DNA from: a gamma proteobacterium symbiont of Ctena orbiculata
GTDB taxonomy: Bacteria > Pseudomonadota > Gammaproteobacteria > Chromatiales > Chromatiaceae
NCBI GenBank assembly: GCA_003094555.1
Contig: NATW01000088.1
Span: 1-34,332 of the forward strand
DNA: 34,332 bases
Reading direction: 5' to 3'
Below the pieces are notes generated by a model. It saw only the letters and a program-made list of their open reading frames with translations, did no database searches and was not told the origin of the DNA. Position numbers and translations under genes: made by a program. This document shows, in pieces, positions 1 to 8,963 of this stretch (position 1 is the first letter of the stretch; each line of letters starts with the position of its first letter).

Positions 1-1
1 G

Positions 2-1267
2 ACCCTGGCAGTGTTTTTGGCGATGCCGGTTATTGTTATCGCGGTGCGTTACCTGGCGATTCGTTTACGCCGGGTGAACCGTTCCTTGCAACAGACCATG
101 GGAGTGATGACCCAGGTCCTGGAGGAGTCGATCCGAGGGCATAAGGTGATCAAGATCTTCGAGGGTCGGCCCTATGAGCAACGGCGTTTCATGGAACGTG
201 CGAACTGGGTGCGTCGTTATAACATGAAGAGCAAGGTGGCCGGTTCTGCGCATATGCCATTGGTCGAGTTTGTCGGCGCAGCGATGATCGCGGCTTTGGT
301 CTATGTCAGTACTCACCAGACAGCCGTGGGAGAGCTGACAGTTGGTGGTTTCGTCTCGTTGATGGTGGCTATCGGTCTACTCTTTTCACCCTTAAAGAGA
401 CTTACCGGTATCAATCAACCCCTACAAAAGGGGTTAGCCGCGGCGGAGAGTGTATTCAGCCTGGTGGATGAACAGCCCGAAGCCGATAACGGCAAGCGTT
501 GCATCGACAATATTGAGGGTAGGGTGTCCTTCGAAGCGGTCTCGTTTCGTTATGCGAGTATGGATAAGGATGCATTGAAACCGATCAGTTTCGAGATGTC
601 CCCGGGTTCCACGGTGGCACTGGTAGGTCACTCTGGAGGAGGCAAGACAACCATTGCCAATCTGATTCCCCGTTTTTACACCCCGACGGGAGGGCGGATA
701 CTGATTGACGCTATCGATATTCAGGAGTTGAGTCTGATCAGTCTGCGCAGACAGATATCCTATGTGGGGCAGGACTCGGTACTCTTTGATGATAGCGTGG
801 CGGCGAATATCGCCTATGGGGCTGTGGGCGAGGTCAGTCAGGAGCAGATAGTTGAGGCGGCGAAAAGTGCCCATGCCCTGGAGTTCATTCAGCGCCTGCC
901 CGATGGATTCGATACCCTGATCGGTGAGGATGGGGTGCGTCTGTCGGGTGGGCAGCGCCAGCGGCTGGCCATAGCCAGGGCGCTGATCAAGGATGCGCCT
1001 ATCCTGCTGCTGGATGAGGCGACTTCGGCACTGGATACCGAATCGGAGCGACATGTCCAGGCCGCCTTACAGGCCTTGACTCAGGAGAGAACCACCCTGG
1101 TTATCGCCCATCGCCTCTCAACCATTCAACATGCGGACAAGATTTTGGTTATTCAGGATGGTGAACTGGTTGAAGAGGGTGTGCATCAGCAATTGATCGA
1201 TCGAAAGGGTGTCTATTATCAACTCTGCCGACATCAGTTCAGCGATCAGTTCGAGACCCTGGAATAA
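2..1267 (+). CDS. msbA: Lipid A export permease/ATP-binding protein MsbA (5'-truncated by window edge)
   Basis: This is the C-terminal part of an ABC exporter that flips lipid A-core across the inner membrane using ATP. The reading frame is open to the window edge, so the true start lies upstream. About 420 residues are present against roughly 580 for the family. The visible part holds the last membrane helices (hydrophobic stretch around residues 85-125 of the visible protein) and the full nucleotide-binding domain: Walker A GHSGGGKTT, signature LSGGQRQR, Walker B ILLLDEAT and the H-loop IAHRLST. The third Walker A glycine position reads GGGK, which fits GxxGxGK(S/T). It is followed after 21 bases by waaA on the same strand, a lipid A/Kdo pairing that supports MsbA over other ABC exporters. 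The GTG at 11 is an internal codon. Confidence 0.93.
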   Translation, partial: TLAVFLAMPVIVIAVRYLAIRLRRVNRSLQQTMGVMTQVLEESIRGHKVIKIFEGRPYEQRRFMERANWVRRYNMKSKVAGSAHMPLVEFVGAAMIAALVYVSTHQTAVGELTVGGFVSLMVAIGLLFSPLKRLTGINQPLQKGLAAAESVFSLVDEQPEADNGKRCIDNIEGRVSFEAVSFRYASMDKDALKPISFEMSPGSTVALVGHSGGGKTTIANLIPRFYTPTGGRILIDAIDIQELSLISLRRQISYVGQDSVLFDDSVAANIAYGAVGEVSQEQIVEAAKSAHALEFIQRLPDGFDTLIGEDGVRLSGGQRQRLAIARALIKDAPILLLDEATSALDTESERHVQAALQALTQERTTLVIAHRLSTIQHADKILVIQDGELVEEGVHQQLIDRKGVYYQLCRHQFSDQFETLE

Positions 1268-1288
1268 GCGAGTCGAGACGGAATTTCG

Positions 1289-2554
1289 ATGCGCTATATC
1301 TATACACTCATTTTGACCCTACTGGTTCCAGTCTACTTTCTGCGGCTCTATTGGCGTGGTTTCAAGGCGCCTGCCTATAGACAACGCTGGCTGGAACGGC
1401 TGGGTATATTCGAAACGCCTATCGAACGGGGTGGGATCTGGGTACATGCGGTTTCGGTGGGCGAGGTGCAGGCGGTTGCCCAACTGGTCGGGCGTCTTCT
1501 CGATCGTTACTCCGATATGCCGCTGCTCATAACCACCACCACACCCACCGGTGCCGACCGGGTCAAAGCGCTGTTTGGCAGTGATGTGACACATCTCTAT
1601 GCGCCAATCGATCTGCCCTGGGTGGTAAGGCGGTTTTTAATCGCATTCCAGCCCCGGCTGCTGATCCTGGTGGAGACTGAGATTTGGCCCAATCTGATCT
1701 ACTACGCCAAGCTGGAGGGTGTACCAACCCTGCTTGCGAATGCCAGGCTTTCATTACGCTCTGCCAAGGGGTATCACCGGGTTGCGGGATTGACCCGGGA
1801 TGCGCTGCGTAACCTTACCATGATCGCTCCCCATGCCGAGGCGGATGCAGAGCGCTTCCATACCCTGGGTGCGAGACCCGAAAAGATCGAGGTAACCGGC
1901 AGTATCAAGTTTGATGTACACCTGCCCGGGAGTCTGTTGGAGCGCGTTGATGTGTTGCGCCGGGAGTGGGGAGGGCAACGACCGGTATGGATCGCAGCGA
2001 GTACCCATGAGGGCGAAGATGAACTGATCCTGCAAGCCCATGCAAGCATTCGGCAAGCCCTGCCCGAAGCATTGTTGGTATTGGTGCCCCGCCACCCGGA
2101 GCGGTTCGAGCGGGTGGGGCAATTGGTTGAAGAGGCAGGTTTTAAACTTGTGAAGCGAACCCAGCAACTGCCTTGTGATGATGATACCGCTGTCTTTCTC
2201 GGTGACACCATGGGTGAATTGACCCTCTTCCTGGGGGCATCCGATATCGCCTTCATTGGTGGTAGCCTCGTGCCTCACGGGGGACACAATATTCTGGAGG
2301 CAACCGCGCAAGGCGTGGCTGTGGTATTCGGTCCCCACATGTTCAATTTCAACGAGATCAGCGAGCTGTTTCTTCATCACCAGGCAGCGGTCCAAGTCGA
2401 CTCGGTGGCAGCGCTGGCTGATCAGGTAAGCCGCTGGCTCAGTGACGCCAGCGAACGTAGCCGCGTGGGTGAAGCGGGCAGGGAATTGGTGGAGCAGAAT
2501 CGAGGTGCGCTGGATCGATTGACCCAGCTGGTGGATAGACTGTTGGTGAGCTGA
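1289..2554 (+). CDS. waaA: 3-deoxy-D-manno-octulosonic acid (Kdo) transferase
   Basis: WaaA transfers Kdo from CMP-Kdo to lipid IVA at the cytoplasmic face of the inner membrane. The 421-residue protein has the family's usual length and shape: one N-terminal membrane anchor (about residues 3-20), an N-terminal glycosyltransferase domain opening with GIWVHAVSVGEVQA, which contains the conserved glutamate, and a C-terminal GT-B domain with FIGGSLVPHGGHNILEA. The ATG start at 1289 lies 21 bases after msbA, so the two are probably co-transcribed. A perfect hairpin follows the stop codon. How many Kdo residues are transferred cannot be read from the sequence. Confidence 0.95.
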   Translation: MRYIYTLILTLLVPVYFLRLYWRGFKAPAYRQRWLERLGIFETPIERGGIWVHAVSVGEVQAVAQLVGRLLDRYSDMPLLITTTTPTGADRVKALFGSDVTHLYAPIDLPWVVRRFLIAFQPRLLILVETEIWPNLIYYAKLEGVPTLLANARLSLRSAKGYHRVAGLTRDALRNLTMIAPHAEADAERFHTLGARPEKIEVTGSIKFDVHLPGSLLERVDVLRREWGGQRPVWIAASTHEGEDELILQAHASIRQALPEALLVLVPRHPERFERVGQLVEEAGFKLVKRTQQLPCDDDTAVFLGDTMGELTLFLGASDIAFIGGSLVPHGGHNILEATAQGVAVVFGPHMFNFNEISELFLHHQAAVQVDSVAALADQVSRWLSDASERSRVGEAGRELVEQNRGALDRLTQLVDRLLVS

Positions 2555-2575
2555 TTGATCTATGACGAGGTACAC

Positions 2576-2599
2576 TAGGGTGCGGCAAGCCGCACCCTA
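2576..2599. terminator. Perfect 11-bp hairpin between convergent waaA and the MscS-like gene
   Basis: The arms TAGGGTGCGGC (2576-2586) and GCCGCACCCTA (2589-2599) are perfect inverted repeats in the 62-base gap between two convergent genes. The position fits a bidirectional transcript end. Neither side has a run of T, so it is not a textbook intrinsic terminator and could instead be an mRNA-protecting hairpin. Confidence 0.45.
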
Positions 2600-2616
2600 T
2601 GGATTTGTGGGATTGT

Positions 2617-4380
2617 TCACGAAACGGGTGGAAACACAACAGGTGGTGGTTTAACGCCGCTACCGGTGGTCTCTGCCACGATGGTTCTGGCATGGGTTTG
2701 GCCAAGTTCAAAGGCCTGTTGTTGATCCATCTCCGTTGCTGAGGCTGCTGCTTCATCCTCTTTTTTCATATATAGGGTTTGGGTCGGGAAGGCGAATTCA
2801 ACCCCCAGTTTTTGCGCCAGGCGCAGGATGTCGAGCATAAAACGATGGCGCTCACGCAACTCGGTATTCCATTCCGGTGTCTCCCAAAAGACATACAGCA
2901 GCACATCGAGGGATGAAGCTGCAAACTCATTCAGATAGGCATGATAGTAATCCTTTCGCATGTAGGGGTGTTGTCTGACCAGCTCCCTCACCCCTTCGCA
3001 AAATGCCTCGATACGGTCCGGTGGCGTATCATATGTGAGTGATAATTTGCATGACAGACGGCGATAGCGACGCTCACCCATATTGTCCACCGTGGCGGTG
3101 ATGAACTTGGAGTTGGGTACGGTGACCACTGAGTTGTAGAAGGTTCTGACCCGGGTACTGCGAAAACCGATTCTTTCAACGCTTCCCTCCACATCATCGA
3201 CAATGATCCAGTCCCCGACCGAAAAGGTGCGGTCCATCAGCACTGTTACCGAGCCGAACAGGTTCTGCACCATATCCTTCGCCGCCAAGGCAAATGCCAG
3301 GCCACCCAGACCAAGGCCTGCCAGCAGGCTGGAGATGTCCACATTCAGGTTGTCGGCGATGAATACAAAACCGATTACCGTGACGAATACCTTGAGGGTG
3401 CGGGGTATCAATGGCACCAGTGCATCGTCCAGCTTGTTATCCGACAGCTGGGCCTGTTTATGCAGATAGGCGGAGACCAGGTCGACCAGACGATAGGCGG
3501 CCCATACCCCCGAGATGCTGGCCAGGAACTTCACCGCCAGCAACAACACCAGCATGACATTCTCCGGCAGCCCCATCAGGTTGAGGCTGCCCCACCAGAC
3601 GATTGCCATCGCCATCAGGCCGAGGGGGCGCAGGATATCTTCCGAGATCTCTCTAAACTCGTTGTGACGGGTGCTGTATTGCCAGCGACGAACGCTGGTT
3701 TTTAGAAACAGGGAAACCAGCTTGTCGATGACAACACCAGCCAGGATGGTGAGTAGCAGACCGATCCATTGCCAGTTCTGCAACAGAAAAGTGGATTGTT
3801 TCAGTGAAAGAGGCACCTTTTGCCGAAAGCGGATATGCCAGGGGACATATGAGGTCTCATCCTTTTCACCGGTGACCCGTTCAGTGCTCGCCACTTCATC
3901 CATGATGGCGGGCAGACTGTTGATGGTATTGCGATCGAAAAGCCAGCGCCCGGAATCGCTGCGCGAAATGGCGATCTCTCCGTTCATATAACGCTTGAAC
4001 AGGTACCTCGATCCCTCGACACGGCTCGGTATCTTTTTAACATCGATGATTTTTGTGCGATCGAGCACCTCCAGCAGCATCCAGGCCAGGTCCTGTCCCC
4101 GCTCTTTTCTCACCAATTGGTTGATGTCGGATAGATCGAGGGTGGATATTGCCGCCTCGATCCTGTTTGGTGCGCCTCGCTTGATATCGTTCATGGCATG
4201 GAGAAAGGTCTCCATGGTGGCACGGGGCGATTTCAGGTTTGCCGGAACCGTCTCCTCTGAGCTGGTTTCGGGTTTTACTCCCTTTTCTGAAGCCTGCTCC
4301 TGTTCCGCCCAGCCCGGATGTGCTGCTGCGAGTAGGGTGAGGGTCACTATCAATTGCTGGCCTAACTTTTTAAGTTTCAT
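2617..4380 (-). CDS. MscS-family mechanosensitive ion channel, extended N-terminus
   Basis: This is a small-conductance mechanosensitive channel that would release solutes on osmotic downshock. The 587 residues are about twice the length of E. coli MscS. The order is: a signal peptide-like N-terminus (hydrophobic core LIVTLTLLAAA, likely cleaved near GWA), a soluble and presumably periplasmic region of about 160 residues, then membrane segments near residues 205-225, 255-272, 277-305 and 330-350. The pore helix follows (about 352-385), containing LAGLGLGGLAFALAAKD and the MscS signature up to FSVGDWI, then the beta and C-terminal cytoplasmic domains. I chose the ATG at 4380; a TTG three codons upstream is the alternative. 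It is a monocistronic gene, convergent with waaA and divergent from the FMN protein. The role of the N-terminal region is unknown. Confidence 0.88.
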   Translation of the reverse strand: MKLKKLGQQLIVTLTLLAAAHPGWAEQEQASEKGVKPETSSEETVPANLKSPRATMETFLHAMNDIKRGAPNRIEAAISTLDLSDINQLVRKERGQDLAWMLLEVLDRTKIIDVKKIPSRVEGSRYLFKRYMNGEIAISRSDSGRWLFDRNTINSLPAIMDEVASTERVTGEKDETSYVPWHIRFRQKVPLSLKQSTFLLQNWQWIGLLLTILAGVVIDKLVSLFLKTSVRRWQYSTRHNEFREISEDILRPLGLMAMAIVWWGSLNLMGLPENVMLVLLLAVKFLASISGVWAAYRLVDLVSAYLHKQAQLSDNKLDDALVPLIPRTLKVFVTVIGFVFIADNLNVDISSLLAGLGLGGLAFALAAKDMVQNLFGSVTVLMDRTFSVGDWIIVDDVEGSVERIGFRSTRVRTFYNSVVTVPNSKFITATVDNMGERRYRRLSCKLSLTYDTPPDRIEAFCEGVRELVRQHPYMRKDYYHAYLNEFAASSLDVLLYVFWETPEWNTELRERHRFMLDILRLAQKLGVEFAFPTQTLYMKKEDEAAASATEMDQQQAFELGQTHARTIVAETTGSGVKPPPVVFPPVS

Positions 4381-4466
4381 GTTCCACAACTCATTTTTCT
4401 GTAATTGGCGGTATTTTAGGGGTGAAAATGAAAATATGCATCCAGAGTCTGGATTAAGTTCCAGGG

Positions 4467-4481
4467 GATAGCGCCGCTATC
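4467..4481. promoter_or_regulatory. 15-base palindrome in the divergent promoter region
   Basis: GATAGCGCCGCTATC is a perfect palindrome (7-base arms, one central base) in the 241-base region between the MscS-like gene and the divergent FMN-protein gene. It has the size and place of an operator for a dimeric regulator. Which protein binds it, if any, cannot be told. Confidence 0.25.
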
Positions 4482-4621
4482 AATGGTGAAACTTCGGGGC
4501 CAATCATTGTTTCGCAAGTTGTACGCTGACCCTGGCCGATCCCCGTAGCTAGTAGTTTCCATCTGACTCATCTTGCGCCGTAACACCTGTTCTACGGTTG
4601 GCGAAAATGCAGGGGGTAGAT

Positions 4622-6136
4622 ATGAACGAAGCAGCGCTTACAAATGGGGGCTTTCTATACGGTGCCTTAGAGGTGTTTGCGATTGTGTTACTGCTGCTAT
4701 TGGCCGGTCTGCTCGTAGCAGTGATTGTCACCTATATCTATGATGTGACACAGACCAAGACGGCGATTCGTCGCAACTATCCTGTAATCGGACACTTCCG
4801 CTATTTTTTTGAACACCTCGGGGAGTTCTTTCGCCAATATTTCTTTGCCATGGACCGGGAGGAGTTGCCCTTCAATCGCGCCCAGCGGGCCTGGGTCTAC
4901 AGGGCCTGTAAAGATCTGCCGAATACGGTTGCCTTCGGTTCAACCCGGGATATTCGTCGTCCTGGCTCGATTCTTTTCGTCAACTGCCCGTTCCCGACCT
5001 TGGGAGAGGATGCGGTGCCACCTGGTGCGATTACCATCGGCGAAGGCTGCCGCACTCCCTATATGACCGACTCATTGTTCAATATCTCTGGTATGAGTTA
5101 TGGGGCATTGTCCAAACCGGCCGTGCTGGCACTCTCCATGGGAGCGAACAAGGCGGGGTGTTGGGTCAATACCGGTGAAGGTGGCGTTTCTCCTCATCAC
5201 ATCGAGGGTGGTGCGGATATCGTATTTCAGATCGGTACAGCCAAGAATGGGGTACGTGATCTGGCGGGAAACCTGAGTGACGATAAACTCCGCGAGGTCG
5301 CGGGTAATCCTCAGATCAAGATGTTTGAGATCAAACTGAGCCAGGGCGCCAAACCGGGTAAGGGCGGTATTCTGCCCGGCGGTAAAGTGACCCCGGAGAT
5401 AGCAGAGATCAGAGGGATTGCGGTTGGCGAGGATGCGATCAGCCCAAACCGGCATATCGATATCCGCAGCAACAAGGACCTGTTGGATATGATCAAGCGG
5501 GTCAGGGATGTGACCGGAAAACCCGTGGGCTTTAAAACTGTGATCGGCGGTCCCCATTGGCTGGAGGAACTGTTCACGGAGATCGAGAAAAGCGGTGTTG
5601 AGTATGCCCCCGATTTCATCACCCTGGATGGCAGTGACGGTGGTACAGGTGCAGCACCGATGCCGCTTATCGATGCAGTGGGCCTCTCTCTGAGGGAAAG
5701 CCTCTATATTCTGGTCGATAAACTCAATGCCTATGGTCTGAGAGGACGCATTAAAGTGATTGCCTCAGGCAAGCTGATTACACCGGCTGATATTGCCTGG
5801 GCACTCTGTGTGGGCGCTGACTTTGTAACCTCAGCACGCGGCTTCATGTTTGCATTGGGTTGTATCCAGGCCCTGCAATGCAACAAGAATACCTGCCCTA
5901 CCGGTATCACGACCCATGATCCGAAACTGCAACAGGGATTGGTTCCGGCGGTGAAGGCCGAGCGGGTGGCCAGCTATGTCGGTCACCTGGTGCATGAGGT
6001 CGGGGTCATCGCCCACTCCTGTGGCGTCAAGTCACCTCGCGAGTTGCGCCGGCACCATGCCAGGATCGTAACCGCAGATGGGCCGTCGGTTGCCTTGGAC
6101 GAACGCTTTCCACCAGTAAAGACGAACCTGGAATAA
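4622..6136 (+). CDS. Membrane-anchored FMN-binding glutamate synthase-family protein
   Basis: This stand-alone protein (504 residues) matches the FMN/synthase domain of the glutamate synthase large subunit, without the glutaminase domain or the C-terminal beta-helix. A strong membrane helix lies near residues 12-40, followed by a short basic stretch, so the catalytic barrel should face the cytoplasm. Family motifs include GEGGVSPHH, GKGGILPGGKV and LDGSDGGTGAAPMPL. Cysteines 414, 420 and 425 keep the C-x5-C-x4-C spacing that binds the 3Fe-4S cluster in glutamate synthase. I chose ATG 4622 because AGGGGGT sits at 4611-4617; the upstream TTG 4598 has no such site. No gltD is nearby, so its electron partner and true substrate are unknown. 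It should not be called a glutamate synthase outright. Confidence 0.85.
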   Translation: MNEAALTNGGFLYGALEVFAIVLLLLLAGLLVAVIVTYIYDVTQTKTAIRRNYPVIGHFRYFFEHLGEFFRQYFFAMDREELPFNRAQRAWVYRACKDLPNTVAFGSTRDIRRPGSILFVNCPFPTLGEDAVPPGAITIGEGCRTPYMTDSLFNISGMSYGALSKPAVLALSMGANKAGCWVNTGEGGVSPHHIEGGADIVFQIGTAKNGVRDLAGNLSDDKLREVAGNPQIKMFEIKLSQGAKPGKGGILPGGKVTPEIAEIRGIAVGEDAISPNRHIDIRSNKDLLDMIKRVRDVTGKPVGFKTVIGGPHWLEELFTEIEKSGVEYAPDFITLDGSDGGTGAAPMPLIDAVGLSLRESLYILVDKLNAYGLRGRIKVIASGKLITPADIAWALCVGADFVTSARGFMFALGCIQALQCNKNTCPTGITTHDPKLQQGLVPAVKAERVASYVGHLVHEVGVIAHSCGVKSPRELRRHHARIVTADGPSVALDERFPPVKTNLE

Positions 6137-6162
6137 GTCGTTTGGCTATTTTTGCGCCAGTG

Positions 6163-6822
6163 CTATTTTGGTAATACCGTTTTGGCCCCCTGTTCGGTGC
6201 CCAAAATCAGTACGTCGGCACCGCGCATGGCAAAAATACCGGTTGTGACCACGCCAGCTATGGCGTTGATGGCATTCTCCATCTCTCTCGGCTTCATGAT
6301 CTCCAGGTTGTGGACATCCAGGATAAGGTTGCCATTGTCGGTGATAAAATCTTCTCGCCAGATTGGGGTACCGCCCAACTTTACCAATTGCCTGGCAACA
6401 TGGCTGCGGGCCATGGGTATGACCTCCACCGGGAGTGGAAATGTGCCCAACACGTCGACCAATTTGCTTGCATCCGCTATGCACACGAATTTTCTGCTTG
6501 CCCCCGCTATGATCTTTTCCCGGGTCAGCGCACCCCCGCCACCCTTGATAAGGTTGAGATAGTGATCTGATTCGTCTGCTCCGTCGATGTAGATATCAAG
6601 CTCTCCTGCGGCATTCAGGTCTAACACGGGAATAGCGTGAGCCTTCAAACGTTCGGTGGAGGCTTCTGAACTCGAGACAGTCCCTTCGATCTTACCTTTG
6701 ATGCCGGCCAGAAAGTCGATAAAGTGATTGACGGTTGAACCCGTGCCTACTCCTATGATGCCGCCTTTGACATATTCAATAGCGGCCTCAGCGGCCTGTT
6801 TTTTAAGATCGTCTGCATTCAT
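6163..6822 (-). CDS. rpiA: Ribose-5-phosphate isomerase A
   Basis: RpiA interconverts ribose 5-phosphate and ribulose 5-phosphate in the pentose phosphate pathway, and in the Calvin cycle where that is present. At 219 residues it has the same length as E. coli RpiA. Motifs seen are [13 protein letters not shown] (phosphate binding), DGADE (catalytic Asp region) and [12 protein letters not shown] (catalytic Glu and Lys). The ATG start has AGGAG six bases upstream. It is convergent with the FMN protein (26-base gap) and divergent from ilvA across a 328-base intergenic region. Confidence 0.97.
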   Translation of the reverse strand: MNADDLKKQAAEAAIEYVKGGIIGVGTGSTVNHFIDFLAGIKGKIEGTVSSSEASTERLKAHAIPVLDLNAAGELDIYIDGADESDHYLNLIKGGGGALTREKIIAGASRKFVCIADASKLVDVLGTFPLPVEVIPMARSHVARQLVKLGGTPIWREDFITDNGNLILDVHNLEIMKPREMENAINAIAGVVTTGIFAMRGADVLILGTEQGAKTVLPK

Positions 6823-6919
6823 TGTATTCTCCTGCGGCGGTCATTACATCGGACCGTAGAAATATAACGGAGCCGAACAAGGTTATTTTCATAGCTCAGA
6901 TAAGAGAGCCAAAAAAGCG

Positions 6920-6979
6920 GATTTTGGGAGGTAAACTGCGAGGTTCAATGGTCACTATCACCATGGCGGTCCCAAAATC
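6920..6979. repeat. Inverted repeat enclosing an inner hairpin
   Basis: Two perfect 10-base arms are separated by 40 bases, and a second stem (5 bp, 7-base loop) lies inside. The transcript of either strand could fold into a two-level structure. It could be part of a leader, a small RNA or a degenerate mobile fragment; nothing in the sequence decides. Confidence 0.4.
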
Positions 6980-7112
6980 TGGAAAATTAACTACACATTG
7001 GCACAAATTATACGGGGTTAGCAGGTTACCAAAGCTTTTTCTTTGAGTGTGAGTAATAATAACCATACCTATGAAGAATGTCAGGTTTACGAGTAGGATA
7101 TTGAGTGTCGCC

Positions 7113-7124
7113 CGACAATTGTCG
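7113..7124. promoter_or_regulatory. Perfect 12-base palindrome upstream of ilvA
   Basis: CGACAATTGTCG lies 26 bases before the ilvA start codon, where a repressor site would overlap the promoter or leader. The binding protein is not identifiable by eye. Confidence 0.3.
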
Positions 7125-7150
7125 TCAAGGGTCTGATATCGGATGAGTCC

Positions 7151-8671
7151 ATGCCACAACGTTATATAGAAAAAATACTTCGCGCCCGTGTCTATGATGT
7201 AGCCAGGGAGACACCCCTGGATAGAGCCAATCGCCTTTCGTTACGGCTTGATAATGAGGTGTTTCTCAAGCGGGAGGACCTGCAGCCTGTTTTCTCGTTC
7301 AAGATACGTGGCGCCTACAATAAGATGGTTAACCTGCCGGATTCAATCAAACGCCAGGGTGTGGTTGCCGCTTCAGCCGGCAATCATGCCCAGGGTGTGG
7401 CCTTGGCAGCGCAAAAGCTGAAGATTCAGGCCTTGATTGTGATGCCAAAGACGACACCACCGATCAAGGTCCAGTCTGTAAAGAGTTATGGGGCGAAGAT
7501 TATCCTTGCCGGCGATTCCTATGATGCGGCTTATGCACGTGCACAGACGATCGCTCAGGAAGGGGGGCTGACTTTCATACATCCATTCGATGATGCGGAG
7601 GTCATCGCCGGCCAGGGGACGATCGCAATGGAGTTGCTGAGACAACATCCGTTACCCCCCGAAGCGGTATTCATACCAGTCGGTGGAGGTGGTTTGATTG
7701 CAGGCATCGGCGCCTATATCAAATATGTCTATCCCCAGGTGAAGATTGTGGGGGTTGAACCTGAGGATGCGCCATCGCTACACAATGCATTGGCGGCAAA
7801 GCGGCGCGTAACACTCAAGCAGGTGGGGATATTTGCGGATGGGGTTGCAGTAAAACAGGTGGGCAAAGAGACCTACCGCCTGGCAAAACAGGTGGTGGAT
7901 GAAGTGATTCTGGTTAATACAGATGAAATTTGCGCTGCAATCAAGGATATATTTGATGATACACGCACCACCGCAGAGCCAGCTGGGGCGTTGTCGATTG
8001 CCGGGTTAAAACGCTATGTAAAACGCGAGGGTATAACAGGTAAACGCCTGGTTGCCATCAATAGTGGTGCAAACATCAACTTCGATCGACTACGCCACGT
8101 GGCTGAGCGTGCGGAGTTTGGTGAGCGCAGAGAAGCCCTGTTCGCGGTTCAGATCCCAGAACAGCCTGGGAGTTTTCTGCGTTTTTGTAAATTGATAGGA
8201 AAACGCAGCATCACAGAGTTCAATTATCGCTATTGTGATGCAAAACGCGCACAGATTTTTGTCGGTATCGAGTTAAGTGATGGTGATGAGGAGAGAGAGA
8301 AGCTGCTTCAGCGATTCATTGACAAGGGGTATTCCATAGTGGATATGACCGATAATGAAACAGCCAAACTGCATATTCGTTATATGGTCGGTGGACATGC
8401 TCAAGGTATCGATGGAGAGAAGTTGATACGTTTCGAGTTTCCAGAAAGGCCTGGTGCACTACTCTATTTTTTGAACAATTTGGGTACAGATTGGAATATC
8501 AGCCTGTTTCACTATCGTAACCATGGCGCCGCATATGGGCGTGTGTTGATGGGTATACAGTTGTCGAACGCAGAGAAAAACACCCTGCTCAGGCGTTTGA
8601 AGAAACTCAACTATCCGTTTTGGGATGAGACGGAGAATCCAGCCTACAAGTTATTTGCGGGAGTCAGCTAG
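7151..8671 (+). CDS. ilvA: Threonine ammonia-lyase (threonine deaminase), biosynthetic
   Basis: IlvA is a PLP enzyme converting threonine to 2-oxobutanoate and ammonia, the first step of isoleucine synthesis. At 506 residues it matches the long, allosteric form (E. coli 514). The catalytic domain shows the PLP lysine in FSFKIRGAYNK (Lys51), SAGNHAQGVA and the glycine loop GGGGLIAG. Two ACT-like regulatory segments follow from about residue 330 (EQPGSFLRFCKLIG and ERPGALLYFLNNLG), which in this family bind isoleucine and valine. The ATG at 7151 is preceded by GGATGAG. The gene stands alone, without ilvC, ilvD or ilvE. Confidence 0.96.
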   Translation: MPQRYIEKILRARVYDVARETPLDRANRLSLRLDNEVFLKREDLQPVFSFKIRGAYNKMVNLPDSIKRQGVVAASAGNHAQGVALAAQKLKIQALIVMPKTTPPIKVQSVKSYGAKIILAGDSYDAAYARAQTIAQEGGLTFIHPFDDAEVIAGQGTIAMELLRQHPLPPEAVFIPVGGGGLIAGIGAYIKYVYPQVKIVGVEPEDAPSLHNALAAKRRVTLKQVGIFADGVAVKQVGKETYRLAKQVVDEVILVNTDEICAAIKDIFDDTRTTAEPAGALSIAGLKRYVKREGITGKRLVAINSGANINFDRLRHVAERAEFGERREALFAVQIPEQPGSFLRFCKLIGKRSITEFNYRYCDAKRAQIFVGIELSDGDEEREKLLQRFIDKGYSIVDMTDNETAKLHIRYMVGGHAQGIDGEKLIRFEFPERPGALLYFLNNLGTDWNISLFHYRNHGAAYGRVLMGIQLSNAEKNTLLRRLKKLNYPFWDETENPAYKLFAGVS

Positions 8672-8963
8672 GCTCATTAGTGTGGGCATACCTGATAAGT
8701 TAAGTCAGATATGTATCATCTTTATGTTGCACTCACCAAGAGCCCGATCAGTTGCGCTTCAATAGTCACTCATCCCCCGGATGCGGAATTCCAAAGTTAA
8801 GTATCATGCCGGTTCCGGCCTGTTATCTGAATACCTGATTAACTAATTGAATTATAAGTCAATTATTATATATTCAAAGTGCTTTTAAATATGCAAAATC
8901 AGAACCGGGCAGGATAAAAAAAACCCCGCAGAGCGGGGTTTAGTTTAGCTAGAACCAACAGTC
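8672..8963. other. 292-base AT-rich spacer between convergent ilvA and the histone-like gene
   Basis: No coding potential is apparent. The stretch is AT-rich (notably 8830-8895) and ends in the hairpin at 8921-8941. No other repeat or RNA gene was recognised. Confidence 0.5.
8915..8941 (-). terminator. Intrinsic terminator of the histone-like gene
   Basis: On the minus strand AAACCCCGC, loop TCT and GCGGGGTTT form a 9-bp GC-rich stem running into a stretch of T (the A run at 8915-8923 on the plus strand). It lies about 23 bases beyond the stop codon of the lysine-rich gene. On the plus strand the same hairpin is followed by TTTAGTTT, so it may also end ilvA transcripts. Confidence 0.8.

Larger units (their letters stand above)
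6823..7150. other. 328-base gene-free divergent region between rpiA and ilvA
   Basis: I see no credible gene here; the two short reading frames crossing it have no family resemblance. It holds a 10-base perfect inverted repeat (GATTTTGGGA 6920-6929 with TCCCAAAATC 6970-6979) enclosing a small hairpin (ATGGT 6948-6952 with ACCAT 6960-6964), and a 12-base perfect palindrome, CGACAATTGTCG, at 7113-7124. Both rpiA and ilvA promoters must lie here, but I could not identify convincing -35/-10 pairs. Confidence 0.6.

Noticed and set aside
1754-2575. 273-residue minus-strand frame
   Set aside because: Antisense shadow of waaA, which has clear family motifs.
4428-4457. Nine-codon frame with AGGGG upstream (possible leader peptide)
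   Set aside because: Too short to judge, no attenuator follows, and it is about 165 bases from the next gene.
6896-7159. 87-residue minus-strand frame between rpiA and ilvA
   Set aside because: No ribosome site or family resemblance; it overlaps the ilvA start and an inverted repeat.
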